This document shows positions 8,232 to 17,357 of a stretch of DNA of 64,000 bases, in pieces. The translations under genes were made by a program, and so were the position numbers. Under the pieces are notes generated by a model. It saw only the letters and a list, made by a program, of their open reading frames with translations. It searched no databases and was not told where the DNA came from. The DNA lies in contig NZ_JAVBIK010000001.1 in assembly GCF_032193805.1 (NCBI RefSeq), forward strand, positions 124,001-188,000. Reading direction: 5' to 3'. Every line of letters starts with the position of its first letter. Within the stretch, counting starts at the first letter, position 1. The stretch comes from Rhodoferax potami (lineage in GTDB: Bacteria; Pseudomonadota; Gammaproteobacteria; Burkholderiales; Burkholderiaceae_C).

Positions 8232-9524
8232 TTACCCTTTGACTGCGCGGTAACCGATATCGGTGCGGTACTGCATGCCGTCAAAGGCAATCTCGTCAAT
8301 CACCTGATAAGCCCGCTGTTGGGCTTGTTTGACGCTGTCTGCTAGCGCCGTCACACACAGCACCCGGCCGCCGGAGGTGCTCAACACACCGTCTTGCAAC
8401 TGGGTACCCGCGTGAAACACGGCTGCATCTTCGGCCTCCTTGGGAATGCCGGTGATCACATCGCCTTTGCGCGGATTCATCGGGTATCCGTGCGCTGCCA
8501 GCACCACGCCCAACGCGGTACGGCGATCCCATTGCAGTTCGACTTCATCGAGCTTGCCGTGTGGGCCGGGCTCGGTGGCGGCCATCAGCACATCCACCAG
8601 ATCGGTCTTGAGACGCATCATGATCGGCTGTGTCTCAGGGTCACCCATGCGGCAGTTGAACTCCAGCGTCTTGGGCTGGCCGTTTTTGTCGATCATCAGG
8701 CCGGCGTACAAAAAGCCGCTGAAGGGAATCCCGTCGGCCTCCATACCTTTGACCGTGGGCAGAATAATTTCGCGCATCGCCTTGGCATGCACATCCGGTG
8801 TGACCACCGGTGCTGGCGAATAAGCGCCCATACCGCCCGTGTTGGGCCCCTGGTCGCCATCCTGCAAGCGTTTGTGGTCTTGGCTGGTGGCCAAGGGCAG
8901 CACATTCTTGCCATCCACCATAACGATGAAGCTGGCTTCTTCGCCTTCCAGAAACTCTTCAATCACCACCCGGGCGCCGCCATCGTTATGGGCCACGCCC
9001 AGGGCGTTGTCCACCAGCATGAAGTCAATGGCCTCATGGGCTTCGGCCACGGTCATGGCGACCACCACGCCCTTGCCGGCAGCCAAGCCGTCGGCCTTCA
9101 CCACCGTGGGCGCGCCCATCTTGTCTACATACGCATGAGCAGCTACGGGATCAGAAAAAGTAGCGTACTCAGCGGTGGGAATGCCGTGGCGGCGCATAAA
9201 CGCCTTGCTGAAGGCCTTGGAGCTTTCGAGCTGAGCGGCGGCTTTGGTCGGCCCGAAAATGCGCATGCCGTGGGCTCGGAACTCGTCCACCACGCCGGCC
9301 GCCAGCGGGACTTCTGGCCCGACCAGGGTCAATAAAATTTTGTTGTCCTGTGCCCACTGGCGCAACTGCACCACATCGGTGATGGGAATGTTCTTCAAGC
9401 GGCTGTCGGTTGCAGTGCCACCGTTGCCGGGTGCGACATAAACCATCTGCACCTTGGGGGACTGGGCCAACTTCCAGGCCAAAGCATGTTCACGGCCACC
9501 GCCGCCGATTACGAGTACGTTCAT
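8232..9524 (-). CDS. purD: Phosphoribosylamine-glycine ligase (GARS)
   Basis: 430 aa, monofunctional and full length. Makes glycinamide ribonucleotide from phosphoribosylamine, glycine and ATP (second step of purine synthesis). The N-terminus MNVLVIGGGGREHALAWKL, the ATP-grasp blocks PTVVKADGLAAGKGV and VIEEFLEGEEASFIVM, and LEFNCRMGDPETQ with the metal-binding E and N are all present. It is followed by hemF after 41 bp and preceded by the yebC-family gene after 17 bp, all in one direction. Confidence 0.97.
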   Translation of the reverse strand: MNVLVIGGGGREHALAWKLAQSPKVQMVYVAPGNGGTATDSRLKNIPITDVVQLRQWAQDNKILLTLVGPEVPLAAGVVDEFRAHGMRIFGPTKAAAQLESSKAFSKAFMRRHGIPTAEYATFSDPVAAHAYVDKMGAPTVVKADGLAAGKGVVVAMTVAEAHEAIDFMLVDNALGVAHNDGGARVVIEEFLEGEEASFIVMVDGKNVLPLATSQDHKRLQDGDQGPNTGGMGAYSPAPVVTPDVHAKAMREIILPTVKGMEADGIPFSGFLYAGLMIDKNGQPKTLEFNCRMGDPETQPIMMRLKTDLVDVLMAATEPGPHGKLDEVELQWDRRTALGVVLAAHGYPMNPRKGDVITGIPKEAEDAAVFHAGTQLQDGVLSTSGGRVLCVTALADSVKQAQQRAYQVIDEIAFDGMQYRTDIGYRAVKG

Positions 9525-9541
9525 AAGTGACTTCTTAAAAA

Positions 9542-10261
9542 TTAAAGGGCAGCGTTGTGGAAGATGTCTTGTGCGTCGTCCAGGTCTTCCAGTACATCCA
9601 GCAGTTTCTGCATGCGCTCGGCGTCTTCGCCGGAGAGTTCAATCGTGTTTTCAGCGCGCATGGTCACCGTGGCGATTTCAGCGGTCAGGCCGGCAGCCTC
9701 CAGCGCGGTCTTTACCGCTTCAAAGTCAGCAGGCGCAGTCAGCACCTCAATGGCGCCTTCGTCGTCGGTGATCACGTCTTCCGCGCCGGCCTCCAGGGCC
9801 ACTTCCATGACCTTGTCTTCGCTGGTACCGGGCGCAAAAATCATCTGGCCCACGTGTTTGAACTGGAAGGCCACCGAGCCTTCGGTGCCCATGTTGCCGC
9901 CATGTTTGCTGAACGCGTGGCGCACTTCGGCCACGGTGCGCACCTTGTTGTCCGTCATGGTGTCAATGATGATGGCCGCACCACCAATGCCATAGCCCTC
10001 GTAGCGGATTTCTTCGTAAGTGATGCCGTCGAGCGAACCGGTGGCCTTGTCGACGTTGTATTTCACCCGGTCCGCCGGCATGTTGGCGGCTTTGGCTTTC
10101 TCAATGGCCAGGCGCAAACGCGGGTTCATGGCCGGGTCGCCCCCGCCTTGACGGGCCGCTACCGTGATTTCACGGACGATGCGGGTCCAAATCTTGCCTC
10201 GCTTCTCGTCCTGACGCCCCTTGCGGTGCTGAATATTGGCCCATTTGCTATGTCCTGCCAC
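9542..10261 (-). CDS. YebC/PmpR/TACO1 family protein
   Basis: 239 aa. Begins [18 protein letters not shown], the family's invariant N-terminus, followed by [22 protein letters not shown] and later [17 protein letters not shown] and [18 protein letters not shown]. Members have been described as DNA-binding regulators (PmpR) and, in mitochondria and more recent bacterial work, as factors that help ribosomes translate proline-rich stretches. Which role applies here cannot be told. It is the first gene of the minus-strand run and is divergent from the DUF853 gene, with 58 bp between them. Confidence 0.95.
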   Translation of the reverse strand: MAGHSKWANIQHRKGRQDEKRGKIWTRIVREITVAARQGGGDPAMNPRLRLAIEKAKAANMPADRVKYNVDKATGSLDGITYEEIRYEGYGIGGAAIIIDTMTDNKVRTVAEVRHAFSKHGGNMGTEGSVAFQFKHVGQMIFAPGTSEDKVMEVALEAGAEDVITDDEGAIEVLTAPADFEAVKTALEAAGLTAEIATVTMRAENTIELSGEDAERMQKLLDVLEDLDDAQDIFHNAAL

Positions 10262-10319
10262 ACGAAACCCTTCAAAAATTCGTTACGCTACTCGTTCGAT
10301 TGTACTTTTTGAGACACCT

Positions 10320-11896
10320 ATGGCTTCCATCCAAGACGAAGGCATCCTGATTGCCCAACACGCGGGCAAGTCCGCAGTCCAATGTTTCTTGCGCCCCGAC
10401 AAGGCCAACCGCCACGGCCTCATCACCGGCGCCACCGGCACCGGCAAGACCATCACGCTGCAAAGTCTGGCGGAAGGCTTCTCTGCCCTGGGCGTGCCGG
10501 TGTTCATGGCGGACGTCAAAGGCGACCTGACCGGTATCTCCCAAAAGGTGTATTGACCGAAAAGCTCGGAAAAATCATCAAAGAACGGGGGTTCGACGAA
10601 CCCGCGTTCTCTGCTTTTCCCACCACCCTCTGGGACGTGTTCGGCAAACAAGGTCATCCGGTGCGCGCCACCGTGAGCGACTTGGGCCCCCTGCTGCTGG
10701 CCCGCATGCTCAATTTGAATGAAACCCAGGCCGGCGTGCTGCAACTGGTGTTCAAGATCGCGGACGACGATGGCCTGCTGCTGCTAGATATGAAGGACCT
10801 GCGCGCCATGTGCCAGGACGTGGGCGACAACGCAGCCAGCTACACCACCGAATACGGCAACATCAGCGCCGCCAGCATTGGCGCCATCCAGCGTGGCCTG
10901 ATGCAAATCGAAGAGCAAGGTGGCGACCAATTCTTCGGCGAGCCCATGCTCAACATCGAAGATTTCATGCAGACCGACGGCTCGGGCAAAGGCGTGGTCA
11001 ACATCCTCGCGGCAGACAAGCTCATGCAGTCACCTCGTCTGTACGCCACCTTTCTGCTGTGGATGCTGAGCGAACTTTTCGAGGCCCTGCCTGAGGTGGG
11101 CGATCTCGACAAGCCCAAGCTGGTGTTCTTCTTCGACGAGGCCCACCTGCTGTTTGCCGACGCACCCAAGGTGCTGATCGAGCGCATTGAGTTGGTGGTG
11201 CGCCTGGTCCGCTCCAAGGGCGTGGGCGTGTACTTTGTGACCCAAAACCCGCTGGACATTCCCGACAGCGTGCTCGCCCAGTTGGGTAACCGGGTGCAGC
11301 ACGCCTTGCGCGCATTCACTCCGCGCGACCAGAAAGCGGTCAAGAGTGCTGCCGACACCATGCGGGCCAACCCCGGTCTGGACGTAGCCAGCGCTATCAC
11401 TGAGCTAGGCGTGGGCGAAGCCCTGGTAAGCCTGATGGACGAAAAAGGCCGCCCGGCTCTCACAGAACGCGTGTTCGTCATTCCCCCGGCCAGCCAGATC
11501 GGCCCCATCACCCCCGAGCAACGCAAGACGCTGATCCTTGAATCCATCGTGGCCGGCGTGTATGAACAAGCGGTGGACCGCGAGTCTGCGTTCGAAGCAC
11601 TCAAAGGCCGCACACAAAACCGTGCGCCAGCCGCTACTGATGCTGAAGGCGAGGCCACCCCTGCCGCTCCGCGTGCCCGCGCAGGTCGCGCAGCGCCTGC
11701 TGCCGAGCCGCAGGCCGCGTCCGGCGGCGGCCTCCTGGACAGCTTGGGCGACATGTTGGGCGGCGGCGCCCGCCGTTCACGCGCCAGCGTGGGCGAGCAA
11801 CTCATCAAGAGTGCTGCGAGCTCTATCGGCCGCGAAGTGGGCCGCCAAATCATCCGCGGGGTGCTGGGTAGCATCCTGGGCGGCAGCAAGCGATAA
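10320..11896 (+). pseudogene. DUF853/YjgR HerA-like ATPase, single-base frameshift
   Basis: The full protein would be about 525 aa. Residues 1-75, from ATG 10320 ([16 protein letters not shown]), contain the Walker [12 protein letters not shown] and the [13 protein letters not shown] block. The frame then hits a stop at 10554-10556. The rest, in the next frame (from about 10547, [15 protein letters not shown]) to 11896, carries [22 protein letters not shown] (Walker B) and a C-terminal Gly/Arg-rich end ([14 protein letters not shown]), as in E. coli YjgR. Adding one A to the A4 run at 10543-10546 restores an uninterrupted reading frame. The function of this family is unproven. A real one-base loss, a slippage-prone phase site and a sequencing error are all possible. 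Confidence 0.9.
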
Positions 11897-11914
11897 GCAC
11901 AAGGAACTAAAAAC

Positions 11915-12568
11915 ATGGTCACCATCGATCCCGCAGCACGTGCCAACGTCACCCTCATTGACCACCCTCTGGTCCAGCACAAGCTCACCCTGATGCGCAA
12001 AAAGGAAGCCAGCACCAGCAGCTTTCGCCGCCTGCTCAACGAGCTGGCTGGCCTGATGATTTACGAAGTCTGCCGCGACATGCCGCTGCAAGACCTGGAA
12101 ATTGAAACCCCGCTGGAGAAGACGACTGGCAAGGTCATCGACGGCAAAAAACTGGTGTTTGCCAGCGTGCTGCGCGCCGGCAACGGCATTCTGGACGGTG
12201 TGCTTGGCGTAGTGCCCGGTGCCCGCGTGGGCCATGTGGGTCTGTACCGCGACCCCAAAACCCTGCAGGCGGTGGAGTACTACTTCAAGATGCCCAGCAA
12301 CATGGAAGAGCGCGATGTGGTGGTGGTAGACCCCATGCTCGCCACCGGCAACTCAGCCGCCGCTGCGGTGACCCGCCTGAAAGCCTGCAACCCCAAGTCC
12401 ATCAAATTCTTGTGCCTGTTGACCTGCCCCGAGGGCATCAACACCTTGTACCGTGAGCACCCCGATGTGCGCGTTTTTACGGCGGCCATAGACCGCGGCC
12501 TGAACGACCATGGTTACATCATGCCGGGCTTGGGTGATGCGGGCGATCGCATCTTCGGCACCCAATAA
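11915..12568 (+). CDS. upp: Uracil phosphoribosyltransferase
   Basis: 217 aa, full length. Converts uracil and PRPP to UMP in pyrimidine salvage. The PRPP-binding loop [15 protein letters not shown], the uracil-binding [13 protein letters not shown] near the C-terminus, and [12 protein letters not shown] are all present. The following gene is a cytosine-deaminase-like enzyme that would produce uracil, so the pair makes a salvage module. The start at ATG 11915 is 18 bp after the stop of the DUF853 gene. Confidence 0.97.
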   Translation: MVTIDPAARANVTLIDHPLVQHKLTLMRKKEASTSSFRRLLNELAGLMIYEVCRDMPLQDLEIETPLEKTTGKVIDGKKLVFASVLRAGNGILDGVLGVVPGARVGHVGLYRDPKTLQAVEYYFKMPSNMEERDVVVVDPMLATGNSAAAAVTRLKACNPKSIKFLCLLTCPEGINTLYREHPDVRVFTAAIDRGLNDHGYIMPGLGDAGDRIFGTQ

Positions 12569-12578
12569 GTCATTCACC

Positions 12579-13865
12579 ATGCTCGATCTGCTCATCCACA
12601 ACGCCACCCTGCCCGACGGGCGCCACCACATGTCAGTGGCGGTGCAAGGTGGTCGCATCACCGAGGTCACCCAAGGGCTCACACCTGAGGCCGCTCCGGC
12701 GGCTGAGGTGGTGGACGCAGGCGGTATGCTTCTCAGCACCCCTTTTGTAGATGCGCACTTTCACATGGACGCCACGCTCAGCCTGGGTTTGCCGCGCTTG
12801 AACCAGAGCGGCACCTTGCTGGAAGGCATTGCCCTGTGGGGCGAGCTCAAACCGCATCTGACCTTTGACGCACTGGTGGACCGCGCGCTGGCCTACTGCG
12901 ATTGGGCGGTGGCCAACGGTCTGTTGGCCATCCGCAGCCATGTGGACACCAGCGACCCGAGCATGCTGGCAGTGGAAGCCCTGTTGGCCGTCAAAAAGAA
13001 GGTTGCGCCCTATATCGACCTGCAGCTGGTGGCCTTCCCGCAAGACGGCGTGTTGCGAAGCAAAGGCGGCGTGGACAACATCAAAAAAGCACTGAGCCTG
13101 GGCGTGGACGTGGTGGGTGGCATTCCCCACTTCGAGCGCACCATGGCCGATGGGGCAGCCAGCGTCAAACTGCTCTGCGAGCTGGCTGCTGAGCAAGGCA
13201 AGCTGGTCGACATGCACTGCGACGAGTCGGACGACCCGCTCTCGCGCCACGTCGAAACCTTGGCTTTTGAGGCCAATCGCCTGGGCCTGCACGGCCGCGT
13301 GACCGGCTCGCACCTCACCTCCATGCACAGCATGGACAACTACTACGTGAGCAAACTGCTGCCGCTGATGGCGGAGGCGCAATTGAGCGTAGTGAGCAAC
13401 CCGCTCATCAACATCACCCTGCAGGGCCGGCACGACACCTACCCCAAGCGCCGCGGCATGACCCGCGTGCCTGAAATCATGGCAGCCGGCATGACCGTCG
13501 CCTTCGGTCAGGACTGCTGCATGGACCCTTGGTACAGCATGGGAAGCGGCGACATGTTGGAAGTGGCCGGCATGGGCCTGCACGTGGCGCAAATGACCAG
13601 CCAGCCGGCCATGCAGCAGTGCTTTGATGCCGTCACGAAAAACCCTGCCCGCATCCTGCACCTGGAAGGCTATGGCCTGGAAAAAGGCTGTCACGCCGAC
13701 CTGGTGTTGCTGCAGGCGCAAAACCCTATCGAGGCCATCCGCCTCAAAGCCACCCGCCTCAAGGTCTGGCGCCGGGGCGCGTTGGTGGCACAAACTCCGC
13801 CACGCACAGCGGCGTTGACTCTGCCCGGCCGGCCGGCGAACACGTCTTTCTTACATACCAAATAG
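12579..13865 (+). CDS. Cytosine deaminase-like amidohydrolase
   Basis: About 428 aa, amidohydrolase superfamily, CodA-like. Metal-binding and catalytic motifs are visible: DAHFHMD (HxH), IRSHVDTSDP, DMHCDESDDP (His and catalytic Glu), SHLTSMHSM and FGQDCCMDPW (Asp). The likely reaction is cytosine to uracil plus ammonia, feeding upp directly upstream (10-bp gap). Other members of the group deaminate isocytosine, creatinine-like rings or triazines, so the substrate is inferred from context. The start ATG 12579 (MLDLLIHNA) fits the family; the frame open upstream overlaps upp and was not used. Confidence 0.9.
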   Translation: MLDLLIHNATLPDGRHHMSVAVQGGRITEVTQGLTPEAAPAAEVVDAGGMLLSTPFVDAHFHMDATLSLGLPRLNQSGTLLEGIALWGELKPHLTFDALVDRALAYCDWAVANGLLAIRSHVDTSDPSMLAVEALLAVKKKVAPYIDLQLVAFPQDGVLRSKGGVDNIKKALSLGVDVVGGIPHFERTMADGAASVKLLCELAAEQGKLVDMHCDESDDPLSRHVETLAFEANRLGLHGRVTGSHLTSMHSMDNYYVSKLLPLMAEAQLSVVSNPLINITLQGRHDTYPKRRGMTRVPEIMAAGMTVAFGQDCCMDPWYSMGSGDMLEVAGMGLHVAQMTSQPAMQQCFDAVTKNPARILHLEGYGLEKGCHADLVLLQAQNPIEAIRLKATRLKVWRRGALVAQTPPRTAALTLPGRPANTSFLHTK

Positions 13866-13869
13866 GTCG

Positions 13870-13914
13870 CTAGCGCTCATGGATATTGCGCGAGCCGCTA
13901 GTAAAAGCATAGCA
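13870..13914 (+). repeat. Dispersed repeat copy spanning the nitrilase-family start codon
   Basis: CTAGCGCTCATGGATATTGC, then GCGAGCCGCTAGTAAAAGCA, then TAGCA. It carries the full family layout, including the two GCGC blocks and the AGC...TAGCA end. The annotated ATG (13879) of the next gene is inside the repeat. Confidence 0.7.
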
Positions 13915-14622
13915 GTCACGATAGCCGCTGCGCAAAGCACCTCAGTCCCGCTGGACGTGGTGGCCAATGTGCAAAACCACCTGCGCTTTGTGGAAGCCGC
14001 GGCGCAGCATGGCGTGCAGTGGCTGGTCTTCCCGGAACTGTCGCTCACTGGTTACGAGCTGGCCGCCATGCCCGGCTTAGTGCTCCAGCCCGAACACACG
14101 CTCTTAGCCCCCTTGCGCGAAGCAGCCCGGCGCACCGGCATGGCCATCACTGTGGGTACGCCAGTGGACAGTGGCAGCGCCCTGCCCTTTATTGGTGCCA
14201 TCACGCTGGGGCCGGATGGTCGCCATGCCGTCTATGCCAAGCACCACTTGCACGGCAGCGAAACCCAGTTCGCCACTGCCGGCTCTTTGCCGGTGCACTT
14301 ACAAACCTTGAACGGCCACCAGATCGCCAGCGCCATTTGTGCAGATACCAACCACCCGAGCCACGCGGCACAGGCTGCACAGGCAGGGGCCAGGGTCTAT
14401 GCGGCGGGCATTCTGACCTCGGCCACGGGCTATGCCGCAGAGGCCCCTCTGTGGGCCGGGTATGGCCGTGAACATGCAATGACGGTCCTGATCGCCAACC
14501 ACGGCGGGCCCTCCGGCGGCTATGTATCCGCAGGCAGAAGCGGCATTTGGGACTCCGATGGCTCCTTGCTGGTGGCAGCCCTCGGGACGGGGGATTACCT
14601 AGTGGTGGCGCAGACCGCTTGA
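13879..14622 (+). CDS. Carbon-nitrogen hydrolase (nitrilase superfamily)
   Basis: 247 aa. The E-K-C triad of the superfamily can be placed: E in VFPELSLTGYE, K in YAKHHLHG and C in ASAICADTNHPS. These enzymes hydrolyse amides, nitriles or N-carbamyl compounds in the cytoplasm. Following upp and a cytosine deaminase it could act on a carbamoyl product of pyrimidine breakdown, but this is only context. The first ~15 residues (MDIARAASKSIAVT) come from a dispersed repeat lying over the start; homologues usually begin near IAAAQSTS. The true start may therefore have been supplied by the repeat. Confidence 0.88.
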   Translation: MDIARAASKSIAVTIAAAQSTSVPLDVVANVQNHLRFVEAAAQHGVQWLVFPELSLTGYELAAMPGLVLQPEHTLLAPLREAARRTGMAITVGTPVDSGSALPFIGAITLGPDGRHAVYAKHHLHGSETQFATAGSLPVHLQTLNGHQIASAICADTNHPSHAAQAAQAGARVYAAGILTSATGYAAEAPLWAGYGREHAMTVLIANHGGPSGGYVSAGRSGIWDSDGSLLVAALGTGDYLVVAQTA

Positions 14623-14654
14623 ACCGATCGCCATCTGCCAACTATCTGTAGGAC

Positions 14655-14990
14655 CTACCTGCCAGGGTCTTGTAGGGTTTGTTGATCGGATGCGGCGGTG
14701 TTCACGGCACCCGCTGCACCCGTCACAGCACCTATACCTGCTCCCACGACCACCCCAACCGGCCCGGAGATCATGACTCCGATGGCGGCACCCACCGCCG
14801 CCCCAGCAATAAGGCCACCACCCACCAGCACGGATTGCGCCTCTCTCTCGCTGTCTTCCAGCGGCAGGGGCAATTGCGCTGCGGGATCCGGATCTTGAGA
14901 GGGAATCCCGTGCCCCGGCACGGCTTGCACCTGCAAATCGGTATCAACAGGCTGCTTTTCTTCTGGGGAACGGGGTTGTGGCAGGCTCAT
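14655..14990 (-). CDS. Glycine-zipper small protein, hypothetical
   Basis: 111 aa from ATG 14990 (MSLPQPRSPEEKQP), preceded by a good ribosome site AAGGAG. The N-terminal half is Pro/Gln/Asp-rich and hydrophilic. The C-terminal half (about residues 58-98) is a Gly/Ala/Val segment with GxxxG-type spacing (GGGLIAGAAVGAAIGVMISG, then GVVVGAGIGAVTGAAG), typical of glycine-zipper proteins that insert in membranes. No signal peptide is seen. Function unknown. Confidence 0.72.
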   Translation of the reverse strand: MSLPQPRSPEEKQPVDTDLQVQAVPGHGIPSQDPDPAAQLPLPLEDSEREAQSVLVGGGLIAGAAVGAAIGVMISGPVGVVVGAGIGAVTGAAGAVNTAASDQQTLQDPGR

Positions 14991-15094
14991 GATGTAGTTC
15001 TCCTTAACGGGTTTGTTGGACGGTAAGGTCTTTGCACACCGCTGACTGTGCGTTGGGCAGCAGACCCGGCATTTCGCCCTCGTGACCCGCATCC

Positions 15095-16417
15095 CTACAG
15101 CGCGCTAACCCGCCATACAGCGTTACCCACGTCGTCGGCCACCAGCAAAGCACCCTGTAGATCAATGGCCAAACCCACCGGCCGGCCCCAGGCGCGGCCC
15201 TCGGGGCTCAAGAAACCACCCAACACCTCGAGGGGCTGAACATCCATCGGCTTGCCCCCTGCAAACGGTACAAAAACCACCTTGTAGCCACTGTGGGGCT
15301 GCCGATTCCACGAGCCGTGCTGACCAATGAACATGCCATTTTGAAAGCCCGACAGATGGCTCCCCTGCGCATTCACCAAACCGAGCGATGCGGTGTGCGG
15401 ACCCAGCGCGTAGTCAGGCACCCGCGCCTTGGCCACCAGATCCGGGCGCGATGGCGACATTCGCACATCGACATGCAAGCCGTAGTAGCTGTAAGGCCAC
15501 CCGTAAAAGCCATCTGCTACGACCGAGGTGAGGTAGTCCGGAACCAGGTCACTCCCCAGTTCGTCACGCTCGTTCACCACGGCCCACAGCACACCACTGG
15601 CGGGCTCCCATGCCATGCCCACGGGATTGCGCAGGCCCGAGGCAAACACCCGGTTGGCACCGGTTTGCGTGTCCACTTGCCAAATGGCCGCGCGTCCGGC
15701 CTCGACCTCCATGCCGCGCTCTGCCACATTGCTGTTGGACCCCACCGCAACATACAGAGTGCGCCCGTCCTTGCTGGCAATCAAATTCTTGGTCCAGTGG
15801 TGGTTGATGGGCCCCGCGGGCAACTCCACCAAGCGGGTGCCCTCTGCGCGAATGGTCGTGTCACCCGTCTCGTACGGAAAGCGCCAAATGGCGTCGGAGT
15901 TGGCCACAAAGAGTTGCTTGTCGATCAGCGTCATCCCCAAGGGTGAATGCAACCCGGAGAGCAGCACCGAGCGGAAATCCGCCACGCCATCCCCATTGGT
16001 ATCGCGGAGCAAGGTTATGCGGTCAGCGCTGGGGGTTGCAGCGCCCGCCCGTTGCATGACCAAGCCCATGAGCCAGCCCTTGATGCCCTTGCCGTCGTCC
16101 GGCTTGGGCGGTGCATTGGTTTCAGCCACCAGCACATCACCATTGGGCAACACATACAGCCAGCGCGGGTGGTCCAGTTCAGCCGCGAAGGCGGCCACCT
16201 GGGTACCCGGGGCCGCTACCGGCGTGGCGCCGGACGCCCAACCCACCGCGGGCGCAATATTCACCGTCGGCAACACGGTGTGCACCGGTTGCGGCAACAC
16301 TGGGGCGGTGCCGGAGCCGTCAGACACTGCCAGCGTGGCAGTCTCCCCGCAGGCCGATAAAAGAAGGGCCCCTGTCAACCAAAACAAGGGGCGGGGTTGC
16401 CGCTGCGGGCCGGTCAT
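15095..16417 (-). CDS. PQQ-dependent sugar dehydrogenase-like lipoprotein
   Basis: 440 aa. The N-terminus is a lipoprotein signal with lipobox LLSACGE (Cys about residue 23), so the protein is probably anchored in a periplasmic-facing membrane. The body is a six-bladed beta-propeller of the glucose/sorbosone dehydrogenase type: [52 protein letters not shown] and [18 protein letters not shown]. Such proteins use PQQ to oxidise sugars, but many paralogues have no proven activity. The start ATG overlaps the stop of the DUF2789 gene as ATGA, so translation is probably coupled. Confidence 0.88.
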   Translation of the reverse strand: MTGPQRQPRPLFWLTGALLLSACGETATLAVSDGSGTAPVLPQPVHTVLPTVNIAPAVGWASGATPVAAPGTQVAAFAAELDHPRWLYVLPNGDVLVAETNAPPKPDDGKGIKGWLMGLVMQRAGAATPSADRITLLRDTNGDGVADFRSVLLSGLHSPLGMTLIDKQLFVANSDAIWRFPYETGDTTIRAEGTRLVELPAGPINHHWTKNLIASKDGRTLYVAVGSNSNVAERGMEVEAGRAAIWQVDTQTGANRVFASGLRNPVGMAWEPASGVLWAVVNERDELGSDLVPDYLTSVVADGFYGWPYSYYGLHVDVRMSPSRPDLVAKARVPDYALGPHTASLGLVNAQGSHLSGFQNGMFIGQHGSWNRQPHSGYKVVFVPFAGGKPMDVQPLEVLGGFLSPEGRAWGRPVGLAIDLQGALLVADDVGNAVWRVSAL

Positions 16418-16668
16418 GGGGCACCTTCTGCCACCGGGGCAAGCCGCAGGGCAAGGCTGAGCTGGTCCACCATGTCACTCCAGTCAGAGTCTTGCGTCAA
16501 TGACTCCCGCAAAAACGCGGCTTGCGACGCCGTCCAATACGGTGCGTCCGGCAAGCGCATGCCCTCTGCCATAGCAGAGTGCAGCGTGATGAAGCGCTGA
16601 ATGTCCTCCGGATGGTTGGGCAGGCCGAGCTGGGCAAAAAGTTGGTGGAAGTGGTGCATGCAGCCCAT
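16414..16668 (-). CDS. DUF2789 family protein
   Basis: About 84 aa from ATG 16668 ([23 protein letters not shown] 16659 is also possible). The FAQLGLPN...FI..H...[17 protein letters not shown]...[15 protein letters not shown] pattern is the full DUF2789 domain of proteobacteria, whose function is unknown. The open frame extends further upstream, but that part overlaps the divergent ferritin-like gene and has no family similarity. The stop overlaps the start of the sugar-dehydrogenase gene. Confidence 0.85.
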   Translation of the reverse strand: MGCMHHFHQLFAQLGLPNHPEDIQRFITLHSAMAEGMRLPDAPYWTASQAAFLRESLTQDSDWSDMVDQLSLALRLAPVAEGAP

Positions 16669-16798
16669 GGTGAAACCAGGTGGATGCGCTGACTGTGCTG
16701 TGGCGCACATAGCACTGGCCCGGGGGGAGTGTGAGCCGTCGCACAGACGATCAGGCACAGAGCGCGCAAGGTTCAGCCCTTCACAACGGAAAGCCACC

Positions 16799-17344
16799 AT
16801 GCACTCCAAGCACGCCCCCACCGACATTGACGCCCTTCGCCACGATGCCCTGCAACACCTGGAGTTAGGTGCGGTAACCACCGACTACAGCGCGGACCGG
16901 AAGGCGGTGATTGAGCGTTTAAACCAGGCGCTAGCCACCGAGCTGGTGTGCGTGCTCCGGTACCGCCGCCACCATTTCATGGCCCGTGGCATCCATGCAC
17001 GCGGCGTGGCTGCCGAGTTTTTGGTGCACTCCAATGAAGAGCAAGGCCATGCGGATCTGCTGGCTGCGCGCATTGTGCAGCTAGGGGGCGAGCCCGACTT
17101 CGACCCGGACACCCTGACCCGCCGCAGCCATGCCCAGTACATCGCGGGGAGCTCCTTGCGCGACATGATCCGCGAAGACCTGGTGGCAGAACGGGTGGCC
17201 ATCCACAGCTACCGCGAGTTGGTGCGCTACCTTGGTACGGATGACCCGACGACCAGTGACTTGATCAAAACCATTCTGGCCGTCGAAGAGCAGCACGCCA
17301 ACGAACTGGCCGACTATTTGGAGGACTTTCCTCACTCGGCCTGA
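16799..17344 (+). CDS. Ferritin-like / bacterioferritin family protein
   Basis: 181 aa from ATG 16799 (MHSKHAPTDI). It is a four-helix ferritin-like domain with di-iron ligands in the expected order: E in NQALATELVCVLRYRRHHF, E-x-x-H in HSNEEQGHAD, E in REDLVAERVAIHSY, and E-x-x-H in AVEEQHANELADYLED. This pattern fits a bacterioferritin-type iron-storage or oxidative-stress protein; the haem-binding Met of true Bfr was not located with certainty. Divergent from DUF2789 and convergent with fumC. Confidence 0.87.
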   Translation: MHSKHAPTDIDALRHDALQHLELGAVTTDYSADRKAVIERLNQALATELVCVLRYRRHHFMARGIHARGVAAEFLVHSNEEQGHADLLAARIVQLGGEPDFDPDTLTRRSHAQYIAGSSLRDMIREDLVAERVAIHSYRELVRYLGTDDPTTSDLIKTILAVEEQHANELADYLEDFPHSA

Positions 17345-17357
17345 ACGCAGGCTCGGG

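Noticed and set aside
9130..9180. Possible further repeat copy inside purD (AGCAGCTAC...AAAAAGTAGC)
   Set aside because: Only the second half is similar and the encoded residues match normal PurD; counted as chance.
12633..13793. 386-codon minus-strand ORF opposite the cytosine-deaminase-like gene
   Set aside because: His-rich shadow frame; the plus strand carries all metal-binding motifs.
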